Notes: generated by a model from the letters alone, not told the origin. Counted from the stretch's first letter, positions 5,709 through 13,834 are shown. The stretch is DNA of 16,423 nucleotides from 2-02-FULL-48-14 sp041645035 (GCA_041645035.1 JBAZQU010000025.1:1-16423), one strand, 5' to 3'. A program made the numbers and translations.

Positions 5709-8700
5709 CTATGCTTTCTCCACTTCGCTTCCCGGCACGTTCTTGGCCTTTTTGCCGAGCGCAGCGAGGCTCTTCTTGAGTTCTTCCACCCAGCTCACCC
5801 CAAGGTCTTTGAATTTAATCTTTAACTTCGTTCCGGAAATAATCCAGTTCGCATTGCACTCCAGCATGGATAGAATATTTTCCGGCCGCACGAAGGAAGA
5901 CATGTGTAAAATAATTTGTCGGTCTTCGTCCGAATGCACATTTTCCGCTTTCACGTTGATGATGCGAGCTTTTTTGGCGAGCATTTTTATTTCCAGCACA
6001 CGGAACAAATTCGCCACCTCCTCCGGCATATGCCCATAATCTTCCGTGAGCTGTGTCCTAAGCCCGGTGAGGTATTCGAGCGTATCCGCGCTGGCCAGCT
6101 TTTGGTAAACGGAAATTTTTTCTTTGGAGCTGATGATGTATTCGTCCGGCACATAAGCGGGCAGCGGAATTTCAATAGTAACTTCCGGCACGCCGCCTTC
6201 CTCTGTGACCTTACGTCCTTTTTTCAGATCATCCACGGCCTGATTGAGCATGCGGATGAAGTGTGAGACCCCCACCACTTGAATGGCCCCGGACTGATTT
6301 GCGCCGAGGATATCTCCGGCCCCACGAATCTCCAGGTCCTTCATAGCGATTTGGAAGCCGGCCCCAAGTTCATTCGCCTCCACAATGGCACGCAATCTTT
6401 TTTTAGCGTCCAATGGTAGGCGTTTCATGTGATATAAAAAGTACGCATAGGCTTGTTTGCGGCTACGCCCAACGCGTCCGCGGAGCTGATAAAGCTGCGC
6501 GAGTCCGAAACGTTCGGCACTGTTCACGATGAGTGTGTTGGCGTTGGGCAGGTCGATTCCATTTTCGATAATCGTGGAGGAAACCAAAACATCGTATTCG
6601 CCGTTTTTAAAGGCCAAAATGCGCTGCTCCAAATCATCGGGCCTTAACTTCCCGTGTGTGACTATAATACGCGCCTTAGGTAGCAAGGATCGTAGTTTTG
6701 AGGCCATGTCGTCGATGGTCTGCACGCGGTTGTGCAAAAAATAAATCTGTCCGCCGCGTTCTATTTCCTTCTCTACCACTCCCTTGATGAGCCCCAAAGA
6801 AAATCTTCGCACTTCCGTCACAATCGGCAAGCGTCCGGGCGGCGGCGTAGTGATGGTGGAAATGTCGCGCAGACCGTGCAAACTGATGTTGAGTGTTCGT
6901 GGGATCGGCGTTGCCGTCATGGTTAGAATGTGCACCTCCTTACGCAAGTTTTTGAGCATCTCTTTTTGCTTCACCCCAAAGCGTTGTTCTTCGTCAATAA
7001 CCACCAGCCCGAGGTCCTTGAATTTAATATCTTCTTGCAACAGACGGTGCGTCCCGATAATGATATCAATCTCCCCTTTCTCCATCGCCCGCAAAATTTT
7101 CTTTTGTTCGGCGGGGGTGCGGAACCGGCTCAGCATTTCGATGCGCACGTCAAACCCCTCCATTCGTTTTTTAAAATTCTTATAATGCTGGTCCACAAGA
7201 ATAGTGATTGGCGCCAGTACGGCCACCTGCTTCCCCCCTTCCACGGCCTTAAATGCGGCGCGCATGGCTACTTCTGTTTTCCCAAAACCCACGTCTCCAC
7301 ACACCAGACGGTCCATGGGTCTCTTGCCTTCCATGTCACTCTTCACATCTAAAATAGCTCGCATTTGTCCGGGCGTTTCCTCGTATTCAAAGTTCTTTTC
7401 GTACTGGATCATGCGTTGCGTGTCGGGGCCGAAGACATACCCTCGCGCACTTTCACGTTCCGCATAAAGTTCCAAAAGTTCTTGCGCGATTTTTTCCGTT
7501 TCTTTGCGTACGCGGTTTTGAATAGTATTCCATTCGGCGCTACCAAGTCGCGTCAACCTTGGTGGTTTGTCCCCGGATCCAATAAACTTGGAAACCTTGT
7601 CCGCCTGGTCAATCGGCACAAAAAGTTTGTCATTTTCAGCATAACCAATTTTCAAATATTCGCGGGTCACGTCGTCGATCGTGCGCTTGTCCAACCCCAA
7701 AAATTGTCCAATCCCATGATCGCTGTGCACCACAAAGTCGCCCGCCTTAAGCCCCGTCAAAAAATCCATGTAGACCTTCTGTCTTTCGGGGGCGCGCTTT
7801 TCCGTTTCAACAAAATTCCCGACGTTTCGATCTGTGATCAGCGTCAATTTTAAAGCCGGGTTTTGAAACGCTTCTGCAAAAACATCCTCCTGACCGATCG
7901 AAAAAATCACTACTTCCGCTCCACCGTCGTATCCGCCCTTACTGTAATCACAATAGGCAATGCCCTTTTCTTTGAATAGATTGTGATACTGCTCGGGATG
8001 CTTGGTGAACAAAAACACCGTCCAATTCTGACTCATTTTTTCCCGCAAGTCCGCGATGAAATCCATCGGATTGTAATATTTGAGCACCGACAAATAATGC
8101 AAGTGATGGTGGTACGGGGTCTCCTCCATAAAAGATCGGAATTCGATGTATCGTGACTCCGGATTCCGAGCGGCCATTGTCTTTTCAAAGCTTTCGGTTT
8201 CACTATCGGGAAACTCCACTTCGTCATCAAGAACCAAGGTCTCCTTCCCAAAGTAGCTCAGCAGCGTTGCGCCGCCCTCGGGGACGCTTATCGGGTATAT
8301 CTCCACCTCTTTGAGCTCACTCACGTCCTCCTTGGTGGTTTGGTCAAAAATAGAGATTTTCTCGACCTCATCGAAAGAAAGCTCCATGCGTATGGGCGCT
8401 TCGCTGTTTACCGGCCAAATAGTGAGTAAATCTCCTTGGCGGAAGTATTCCCCTTTTTCTACGAAAGCATCCATGGAAACCTCGTAACCCAGCCGGATTA
8501 AAGATTCAAAAAAACTGACGTTGTCTATTTCGTCCCGCTGCGTAATTTTTAGAATCCCCTTTTCGACCTCGCTCACGCTCGGGTAGAGCTGGAATAGGTC
8601 TTTATAGGTGACGGTAAGAAACCGCGATACTCCCTTTTGTAAAACCAGCGATACCAGCTCCATCGTCTTAATTTTATTTTTTCTCTCAAGACTCCTGTCG

Positions 8701-8978
8701 CGCATGGCATTTTCTTCCAGGTCGAGGTCATAAACCGGCGCCTCGGCCCAGAGTGAAAGGGCTCTGGCTACATTTTCTTTATGTGGTTGGTCGCTACAAA
8801 TCCACAGTACTTTTTTAATACTTTTAATTTCGCGCAAAAGATCAGCAATCAAGAAGGCCTTGGAGGAATAATTTCCACTGCCGGATAGCGAACTGTAACC
8901 CTGTTGATCAAATTGCTCAATCACCTTCAGGTTTTGACCGGAAGGGAAGAGCTTGATCAGATGTCTACAATCTTTCAC
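5709..8978 (-). CDS. mfd: Transcription-repair coupling factor Mfd
   Basis: Mfd removes RNA polymerase stalled at DNA damage and recruits UvrA, using ATP-driven DNA translocation. The 1089-residue product is slightly shorter than the E. coli protein (1148). It has a UvrB-homologous N-terminal region, the polymerase-interacting domain (about 408-470, KAGDFVVHSDHGIGQFLGL), then the RecG-like motor: GDVGFGKT (561-568), DEEQ (662-665), TATPIPRT (688-695) and RGRVGRS (833-839). The translocation motif region GAGFQIAMKDLEIRGAGDILG follows, then a C-terminal domain. The start is GTG at 8976-8978; the next methionines fall too far inside the N-terminal domain. It starts 11 bases after the dnaN stop codon, so the two genes probably share a transcript. 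Confidence 0.97.
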   Translation of the reverse strand: MKDCRHLIKLFPSGQNLKVIEQFDQQGYSSLSGSGNYSSKAFLIADLLREIKSIKKVLWICSDQPHKENVARALSLWAEAPVYDLDLEENAMRDRSLERKNKIKTMELVSLVLQKGVSRFLTVTYKDLFQLYPSVSEVEKGILKITQRDEIDNVSFFESLIRLGYEVSMDAFVEKGEYFRQGDLLTIWPVNSEAPIRMELSFDEVEKISIFDQTTKEDVSELKEVEIYPISVPEGGATLLSYFGKETLVLDDEVEFPDSETESFEKTMAARNPESRYIEFRSFMEETPYHHHLHYLSVLKYYNPMDFIADLREKMSQNWTVFLFTKHPEQYHNLFKEKGIAYCDYSKGGYDGGAEVVIFSIGQEDVFAEAFQNPALKLTLITDRNVGNFVETEKRAPERQKVYMDFLTGLKAGDFVVHSDHGIGQFLGLDKRTIDDVTREYLKIGYAENDKLFVPIDQADKVSKFIGSGDKPPRLTRLGSAEWNTIQNRVRKETEKIAQELLELYAERESARGYVFGPDTQRMIQYEKNFEYEETPGQMRAILDVKSDMEGKRPMDRLVCGDVGFGKTEVAMRAAFKAVEGGKQVAVLAPITILVDQHYKNFKKRMEGFDVRIEMLSRFRTPAEQKKILRAMEKGEIDIIIGTHRLLQEDIKFKDLGLVVIDEEQRFGVKQKEMLKNLRKEVHILTMTATPIPRTLNISLHGLRDISTITTPPPGRLPIVTEVRRFSLGLIKGVVEKEIERGGQIYFLHNRVQTIDDMASKLRSLLPKARIIVTHGKLRPDDLEQRILAFKNGEYDVLVSSTIIENGIDLPNANTLIVNSAERFGLAQLYQLRGRVGRSRKQAYAYFLYHMKRLPLDAKKRLRAIVEANELGAGFQIAMKDLEIRGAGDILGANQSGAIQVVGVSHFIRMLNQAVDDLKKGRKVTEEGGVPEVTIEIPLPAYVPDEYIISSKEKISVYQKLASADTLEYLTGLRTQLTEDYGHMPEEVANLFRVLEIKMLAKKARIINVKAENVHSDEDRQIILHMSSFVRPENILSMLECNANWIISGTKLKIKFKDLGVSWVEELKKSLAALGKKAKNVPGSEVEKA

Positions 8979-8989
8979 AAGACTCTAAA

Positions 8990-10096
8990 TTAAATTTTGA
9001 GCGGCATAATGATATGCAAATACCCGCTCGCTTGGGCCGGCGTTACCATAACAGGAGATAAAGCATCGTTCAAGCCAAAATGAACACTTGAATCTTTTAA
9101 ATGGGAAAGTACATCCAGTAAGTACTGCACGTTGAGCGCCGTCTCAATGGGGTCCCCCTTCATCCCACTCGCCGGGACTTCGCATGCCCCCTGCCCCACC
9201 TGCGTCTCGTCACTGAAAATTATTAATTTATCCTTTTCGGCGCGTACTTTTACATTATTGTTATTTTCACGCACGATCACGGAAAGCTTCTTGAGTGCCA
9301 AGGTGAAGGCCTCATTCGAAAGCACTAGTTCAGATTTTGTTTCTTTGGGGATAATACGTTCGTAATCGGGGAAATTCCCCTCTATAAGTCGACTTATAAG
9401 CTCCACACCGCCCACCTTAAATAAAATTTGCCCCTTTCCAATCCTCACTTCAAAAGTCTTTTCTTTTGTGCTCTCTAAAATCTTAGAAAGTTCCTGTGCT
9501 GTTTTAGAGGGGACAATAAAGGACGCGTCCTCTGTCGTTTTTTCCGCAAGTGCCACCGTTTTCTCCCCAAGCCTGTAGCTATCTGTTGCGACTAGTTTCA
9601 GGGTTTTTCCCTCGATTTTCCAATAAAGCCCTGTTAAAACCGGCCTGGAGATATTTGTAGACGCGGCGAAAACCACCTGCTCGATAGCTTCTTTGAGTTC
9701 CTGGGTGGGTAGTGTAAAAACAGTAGGATTTTCAAGTTTAGGTAAAAGAGGAAATTCTTCACTGGAAATTCCTTTTATTTTACTTTCAGACCCTGCCGTT
9801 TGGATTACAAGCGTATTTCCATTTAAAACCCCCATCTCAACGTCACCTTCCTCTAATAAGCTCACATAACTACTTAGAACTTTTGCGGGAATAGTGAGGG
9901 TTCCTTCGTTTTGCACGTCAGCGTCAAAAGAAGCACTAATCGCGATTTCCAGGTTGGTTGCACATAAAAACAACTTTTTTCCTTCCGCTCGCATTAAAAT
10001 ATTATTTAAAACGGGTAAAGTGTTATTGGGGCTTACCGCTCTATTTACTAAAGATAAAGCAAGAGTAAGGTCAGTTTGTGAACAAGAGAGTTTCAT
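8990..10096 (-). CDS. dnaN: DNA polymerase III beta sliding clamp
   Basis: DnaN forms the ring that tethers the replicative polymerase to DNA. The product has 368 residues, normal for the three-domain clamp. Recognisable stretches are the start MKLSCSQTDLTLAL, VSPNNTLPVLNNILM, the middle TDSYRLGEKTVAL, LISRLIEGNFPDYERIIP and the end PVMVTPAQASGYLHIIMPLKI. I chose ATG at 10094-10096 rather than the in-frame upstream start at 10123, because clamp proteins begin with this MK sequence. A weak purine-rich GAGGGGA lies about 14 bases upstream. mfd follows after 11 bases. dnaA is not in the window, but DnaA boxes lie in the gene-free region upstream. Confidence 0.96.
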   Translation of the reverse strand: MKLSCSQTDLTLALSLVNRAVSPNNTLPVLNNILMRAEGKKLFLCATNLEIAISASFDADVQNEGTLTIPAKVLSSYVSLLEEGDVEMGVLNGNTLVIQTAGSESKIKGISSEEFPLLPKLENPTVFTLPTQELKEAIEQVVFAASTNISRPVLTGLYWKIEGKTLKLVATDSYRLGEKTVALAEKTTEDASFIVPSKTAQELSKILESTKEKTFEVRIGKGQILFKVGGVELISRLIEGNFPDYERIIPKETKSELVLSNEAFTLALKKLSVIVRENNNNVKVRAEKDKLIIFSDETQVGQGACEVPASGMKGDPIETALNVQYLLDVLSHLKDSSVHFGLNDALSPVMVTPAQASGYLHIIMPLKI

Positions 10097-10140
10097 ATGT
10101 ATAAGGAAATCCCCTCTATACAAGCAAATTTCCCAGCACG

Positions 10141-10200
10141 TGTCTATAAGTATTTTCTAAATATAAAGATTAATTAAATAAAACAGTAGTTATAAGTAGT
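10141..10200. other. AT-rich tract, possible DNA unwinding element
   Basis: This 60-base stretch has only about ten G or C bases and contains TAATTAAATAAAA and several TATAA-like runs. The trinucleotide series TAGTTATAAGTAGTAA (10187-10202) loosely resembles a DnaA-trio, read 3' to 5' from the DnaA-box side. That resemblance is weak. The stretch could equally hold dnaN promoter elements. Confidence 0.35.
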
Positions 10201-10434
10201 AAGGACTTGTCAAACCCCTATAAATTAATGTCTTTTCACCTATTTTTTCGCCCAAAGTGGACAAAGTTTATAGAGAAGAAAGGTCAAAATGTGCAAAACT
10301 TTGATCTGTAAATTAAAAAACCAGTGCAAAACTCCTTGAAAACCACCCAAAAAGTTTAAAACTCGTGCACTACCAATCTACTTTCCCAAAAATTCCGAAA
10401 CAAAATTCAAAAACCCACAAGCTGAAGTACCCAC

Positions 10435-10443
10435 TTATGCACA
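10435..10443 (+). promoter_or_regulatory. DnaA box 1
   Basis: TTATGCACA matches the DnaA-box consensus TTATNCACA exactly. It lies inside the 13-base direct repeat CCACTTATGCACA, 47 bases from the second copy. Confidence 0.65.
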
Positions 10444-10481
10444 ACATCTTGTGTGGAACGCCGAGACGTCCTTCACACCAC

Positions 10482-10490
10482 TTATGCACA
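10482..10490 (+). promoter_or_regulatory. DnaA box 2
   Basis: A second exact TTATGCACA in the same orientation as the first, again preceded by CCAC. It lies 13 bases from the rnj stop codon. Confidence 0.65.
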
Positions 10491-10503
10491 GTACGCACGC
10501 CTT

Positions 10504-12369
10504 TCACACAAGAACCACCACGGGGAGAATCAGGGGGCGCTTGTTATACTTTTGAACAATATAACCCGCAAGATCACTACGAATTATGTTTTCGTAGTCA
10601 CGGACCGAGGGCCTTTTATTCTGTTTTTGCAGTTTAATAACACTGTCTCTCACCCTCTTGTCCATTTCTTTAAGACTCTTGTCCAAATCTTTGCCGACCA
10701 AAAAGCCGCGTAAGAGAATAAAAGGAGAGCCGAGTACCCTCCCGCCATGGGTCATTTTAATAGTGACGCTTACAAGTCCGTTTTGCGCCATGGTTTCACG
10801 CTCTTTGAGCACCTGCGACCCCAAATCTCCCGTGCCAAGTCCGTCTACCACCACATAACGCACCTTGATGTCCTCTTTTTTAAAGCCCACCACCCCATCC
10901 TTAACCTCAATCACATTCCCGTTGTCGAGCATGTGGACGTTCCCCAAGGGGACCCCCACCGCAGGGCCCAAGTTCCCATGCGCACGGCGCATATAAAAGT
11001 CTCCATGCACCGGCACTAAATGTTTCGGCCTGACCAAACTCATCATAAACTTCAAATCTTCCTGCTGCGCATGCCCCGAGGCGTGCACGTCCGCAATTTG
11101 GCTGTGCACCACATTCGCGCCCAGTTGCGCCAAACAGTTCACCAAAAATCGCACCTGTTTCTCATTCCCCGGAATCGGAGAAGAGGACATCACCACCGTG
11201 TCCCCATCATGAATTTTAATCTGGACGTGGGCGTTAGTGGCCATGCGAGACAGCGCGGCCATCGGCTCTCCCTGCCCTCCCGTGCTGATAACTAAAACTT
11301 CGCGGTCAGGGTAGCGGGTAACCTCGCGGACGCTGCGCACCAAATCTTTATCAAATTTCAGGAACCCGAGCTTTTTGGCGATTTCAAAATTTGCCTCCAG
11401 ACTTCCGCCGGACAAAAATACTTTTCGGCTGTGCTTTTGCGCGAACTGTAGAACCTGCTGAATACGTCCGATAAGCGACGAAAAGGTCGCGATGACAATG
11501 CGTCCTTTTGCGCCGGCGATAGTCTCCTCCAAAGTCTCCGCGACTATTCGTTCGGAAAGAGTGTGCCCGGGTTTGAGCGCCCCCGTACTGTCTGAAAACA
11601 AAACATCCACACCGCGTTTACCAATTTCCTCCATTCTTTTGATGTCCGCTTCAACGCCATCCGCGGGCGTAAAATCAAATTTAAAATCTCCCGTGTGCAC
11701 AATATTTCCTGCCGGGCTGCGCAAATAAACCCCCATAGCATCCGGGATCGAATGATTTACGCGAAAAAACTCCACCCGCATTTGGCCCAGTTGATAGGTC
11801 TGCTTATTATCTATCACCTTAAAGCGGCAGTGCTTAAGTAGTTTATGTTCCTCGAGCTGTCTTTGTACCAGACCGAGCGTAAGCGCGCTGCCGTAAATAG
11901 TCGGGAAACCCAAATCCGGCAGCACATAGGCCAGCGCCCCGATGTGGTCCAAATGTCCGTGAGTAATCAAAATTCCCCGGATACGCTCCTTGCGCTGCAC
12001 CAAGTACTGGATGTCCGGAATAATATAGTCCACGCCAAAAAGTTCATCCTCCGGGAACTGGAAGCCCATGTCCACCACCACAATATCGTGCTCATATTCA
12101 AAAATCATAGCGTTCTTCCCCACCTCTTCCAGTCCGCCAATCGGGATAGCGCGAAGAATTTTCGGGTGAATCACCGGCCCGCGGGTCTTTTTTAGTGGCG
12201 CCTGCTGAACTTGCTGTTTTTGCTCAGACTGCGAAACCAGCGGAGCCTTACTTCCGCCTTGCACGGCATCCTTAAGCCATTCGGACAATTTATCTAATTT
12301 ATTCATTCCCATACAATTAAACGAGTCTTCTTCCCTCGAGTTTTTCTGCAAAGGAATCCTAGCAAGCAT
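10504..12369 (-). CDS. rnj: Ribonuclease J
   Basis: RNase J is a metallo-beta-lactamase/beta-CASP nuclease with 5'-to-3' exonuclease and endonuclease activity in RNA decay and maturation. Zinc-site motifs are HGHLDH (137-142), HSIPD (206-210) and HTGDF (225-229). The beta-CASP region has SDSTGALKPGHT, ISTGGQGEPMAALSRMA (361-377), HASGHAQQ (429-436) and HGDFYMRRAHG (455-465). A C-terminal domain follows. The 621 residues exceed the roughly 555 of Bacillus RNase J because of a polar, glutamine-rich N-terminal extension of about 70 residues. The first ATG is at 12369; starts at 12312 or 12306 (MGMNKLDKL) are equally possible. The gene ends in TGA. A mobile element lies 24 bases upstream of the first ATG. 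Confidence 0.95.
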   Translation of the reverse strand: MLARIPLQKNSREEDSFNCMGMNKLDKLSEWLKDAVQGGSKAPLVSQSEQKQQVQQAPLKKTRGPVIHPKILRAIPIGGLEEVGKNAMIFEYEHDIVVVDMGFQFPEDELFGVDYIIPDIQYLVQRKERIRGILITHGHLDHIGALAYVLPDLGFPTIYGSALTLGLVQRQLEEHKLLKHCRFKVIDNKQTYQLGQMRVEFFRVNHSIPDAMGVYLRSPAGNIVHTGDFKFDFTPADGVEADIKRMEEIGKRGVDVLFSDSTGALKPGHTLSERIVAETLEETIAGAKGRIVIATFSSLIGRIQQVLQFAQKHSRKVFLSGGSLEANFEIAKKLGFLKFDKDLVRSVREVTRYPDREVLVISTGGQGEPMAALSRMATNAHVQIKIHDGDTVVMSSSPIPGNEKQVRFLVNCLAQLGANVVHSQIADVHASGHAQQEDLKFMMSLVRPKHLVPVHGDFYMRRAHGNLGPAVGVPLGNVHMLDNGNVIEVKDGVVGFKKEDIKVRYVVVDGLGTGDLGSQVLKERETMAQNGLVSVTIKMTHGGRVLGSPFILLRGFLVGKDLDKSLKEMDKRVRDSVIKLQKQNKRPSVRDYENIIRSDLAGYIVQKYNKRPLILPVVVLV

Positions 12370-12385
12370 TCACGCCCAAGTCCAG

Positions 12386-12393
12386 AAAGGACG
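12386..12393 (+). repeat. Target-site duplication, left copy
   Basis: AAAGGACG directly precedes the left inverted repeat of the MITE-like element and is repeated exactly at 12601-12608 beyond its right end. Confidence 0.75.
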
Positions 12394-12416
12394 CTAAAAA
12401 GACCCCAGTTTTTCCG
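12394..12416 (+). repeat. Left terminal inverted repeat of MITE
   Basis: The repeat begins CTAAAAAGACCCCAGTTTTT. Its reverse complement differs from the right end at one position only. The left flank is the target duplication AAAGGACG. Confidence 0.8.
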
Positions 12417-12577
12417 TTGGGCCCTATTGACAAGTAGATACATCCAGCCCCCTAGTGAGAAATTTTAACCTGTAAAAGCTGGACCGGTCCGGCGCTCAAA
12501 CCTGTAGAATAATACAACCGTTTGTAAAAAAGAAATCAGCCTCTGGGCACGTTGGAATTGTAAGATTTTACAGATCA

Positions 12578-12600
12578 CGAAAAAACTGGGGTCTTTTTAG
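12578..12600 (-). repeat. Right terminal inverted repeat of MITE
   Basis: The repeat ends AAAAACTGGGGTCTTTTTAG. A diverged copy of this end occurs at 4505-4528, which shows that a repeat family exists. Confidence 0.8.
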
Positions 12601-12608
12601 AAAGGACG
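12601..12608 (+). repeat. Target-site duplication, right copy
   Basis: AAAGGACG follows the right inverted repeat directly and matches 12386-12393 exactly. The -35 box of the lipoprotein promoter starts 4 bases further on. Confidence 0.75.
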
Positions 12609-12611
12609 AGG

Positions 12612-12640
12612 TTGACAAAATGGAAGAAAAGTGTTAAGAT
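12612..12640 (+). promoter_or_regulatory. Near-consensus sigma70 promoter for MORN lipoprotein gene
   Basis: Consensus TTGACA (12612-12617) and TAAGAT (12635-12640) are separated by exactly 17 bases. Transcription would start near 12647, leaving a leader of about 19 AT-rich bases with no Shine-Dalgarno sequence before the ATG at 12666. The promoter shows that an in-frame TTG start at 12612 would be false. Confidence 0.7.
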
Positions 12641-12665
12641 TCAAACAGATTTTAAAATTTATTCT

Positions 12666-13826
12666 ATGCGAAAAGGTGCACAAATCTTGACAGGAGTAGC
12701 GGGGCTGGGCCTTCTCGGAGTAGCCGGTGCAATGACAGCGAGTCTGATTCCCAGCTGTGGTTCAAAAGAACCTACCGAAGATAGTGCAGCGACGGACGAG
12801 ATGAAGAAGGCGCGAGAAGCCTGCGCACAAGCTTTGGATCAACACCCCATCCTCCCGGATCAGCTCCAAAGTGCCTCCTCTCTGCCCAGACAGGGTGAGG
12901 TGGAAGCCTGTGCTCGCCACAGCATGCGTACCGCCAAGCAAGTGAAGGGCCAAATGGAGCAGGCAAAAAAGGCTCAAGATTTAGAGGAAGCGGAAGAGGT
13001 AGCCGAGAAACTCCGTACAGAAGGGATGACTACCCCCGACGGACAACATTTTGTCGGCACCCAAGTTAGCCCCCCAAAGGGTGGTATTTACACCGGTACC
13101 GTTGCTTACCCTTCCGGATCCATCGCGACCGGAAAGTTTGAAAGGGTAGGCGACCTTGACACTAGCAATTTCTATCCTGTGGACGCGCTTAGCCTCACAA
13201 CTAAAGACGGGGCAACGCTCCGGGTCTCTGTCGACAGGAATGACGACACGGAAGAAACCGCCACCTACACTCCAAAGGGCGAGGGCAGCATTAAACTTCC
13301 CGGCGATCCAAAAGCAGGCGATTTTAACTGGCGTTTAACCTTTCCGGAAGAAAACAGTACCAGAGAAAAGGCCTACAGCTTTAACCTAAGAACGGGGGCC
13401 CTTACTTATCAAAACGAACACCCGGACCCTTCCGGAGTAGAAAAACATAATAAAATAACGGAGGATGAGGTGGACCTCTTCACGGGATACGGAAAATACG
13501 CGGAATTTCCGGAAGAAAGCCCGTACAAGGCGTATGAAGGTTATTGGAAAAACGGATGGTTTGATGGAGAGGGCACGTTGGTACTCAGAAACGGGCAAAC
13601 GCTTCAAGGAACGTTTAAGGAAGACGTTCCTTCTGGCAAGGCCTATCTTGAATTTAAAAAGCCGAAAGGAGTCTCCTTTGAAAGGTTACAATGGTTGGAC
13701 GACGGCAGTTGGATGTCTTGGACGGATAAAAAGGCCGGCAAATGGGATAGATATACGTGGGATAACTACGAACAGAAGATCGTTATCACCCACATGGTGA
13801 AACCGCCGGAAGGGGGGTCAAAATAA
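12666..13826 (+). CDS. MORN-repeat lipoprotein, function unknown
   Basis: The 386-residue protein begins MRKGAQ, then a glycine-rich hydrophobic segment to LIPSC, a lipobox-like site with lipidation predicted at C31 (proline at -2 is atypical). A polar helical region (about 45-120) rich in Glu, Lys and Ala may form a coiled coil. MORN-like units are seen at about 139-158 (GGIYTGTVAYPSGSIATGKF) and more clearly at 290-325 (YEGYWKNGWFDGEGTLVLRN, then GQTLQGTFKEDVPSG). MORN repeats are beta-hairpins used for binding in many proteins, so no specific activity follows. The start is set by the promoter just upstream, which overlaps any longer frame. The gene converges on the flippase gene, with 8 bases between the stop codons. 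Confidence 0.85.
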   Translation: MRKGAQILTGVAGLGLLGVAGAMTASLIPSCGSKEPTEDSAATDEMKKAREACAQALDQHPILPDQLQSASSLPRQGEVEACARHSMRTAKQVKGQMEQAKKAQDLEEAEEVAEKLRTEGMTTPDGQHFVGTQVSPPKGGIYTGTVAYPSGSIATGKFERVGDLDTSNFYPVDALSLTTKDGATLRVSVDRNDDTEETATYTPKGEGSIKLPGDPKAGDFNWRLTFPEENSTREKAYSFNLRTGALTYQNEHPDPSGVEKHNKITEDEVDLFTGYGKYAEFPEESPYKAYEGYWKNGWFDGEGTLVLRNGQTLQGTFKEDVPSGKAYLEFKKPKGVSFERLQWLDDGSWMSWTDKKAGKWDRYTWDNYEQKIVITHMVKPPEGGSK

Positions 13827-13834
13827 ACCCCATC

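Larger units (their letters stand above)
10097..10503. other. Gene-free region, candidate replication origin (oriC)
   Basis: About 400 bases between rnj and dnaN hold no credible gene. The side near rnj has two exact TTATGCACA boxes, each within a 13-base repeat CCACTTATGCACA (10431-10443 and 10478-10490). A one-mismatch box, TGTGCAAAA, lies on the other strand at 10290-10298. The side near dnaN is very AT-rich: about 50 of 60 bases at 10141-10200 are A or T, as in an unwinding element. DnaA boxes, an AT tract and dnaN together are the usual look of a bacterial oriC. The region could instead be a DnaA-regulated dnaN promoter. No terminator for rnj is obvious. Confidence 0.5.
12394..12600. mobile_element. 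207-bp non-autonomous element (MITE-like)
   Basis: The ends are inverted repeats of 23 bases matching at 22 positions: left 12394-12416 begins CTAAAAAGACCCCAG, right 12578-12600 ends CTGGGGTCTTTTTAG. The element is flanked by the 8-base direct repeat AAAGGACG. It has no open frame that could encode a transposase, so it would be moved by an enzyme encoded elsewhere. Inside are a perfect palindrome, GGACCGGTCC (12481-12490), near the centre, a twice-used AACCTGTA motif (12467 and 12499), and a small hairpin, TGTAA-GATT-TTACA (12559-12572). The element fills the divergent space between rnj and the MORN lipoprotein gene. The transposase family is unknown; an 8-base duplication is compatible with several IS families. 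Confidence 0.8.

Noticed and set aside
5452..6039. A 195-codon open frame on the plus strand across the mfd end
   Set aside because: It overlaps both the structured tmRNA gene and the mfd 3' end on the other strand, and has no recognisable motif.
10299..10310. GATCTGTAAA near 10304 as a third MITE end
   Set aside because: Only about ten bases match the TTTACAGATC part of the element, and the diagnostic CTGGGGTC block is missing. Chance is likely in AT-rich sequence.
13..12369. UGA recoding as glycine (Gracilibacteria/Absconditabacteria code)
   Set aside because: aroC and rnj end with TGA at the family's normal C-terminus, no gene needs in-frame TGA, and an RF2 gene is present.
12427..12432. 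TTGACA inside the MITE as a plus-strand promoter
   Set aside because: No -10-like hexamer occurs at 16-18 bases (CCTAGT at 17), so a -35 box alone is not enough.
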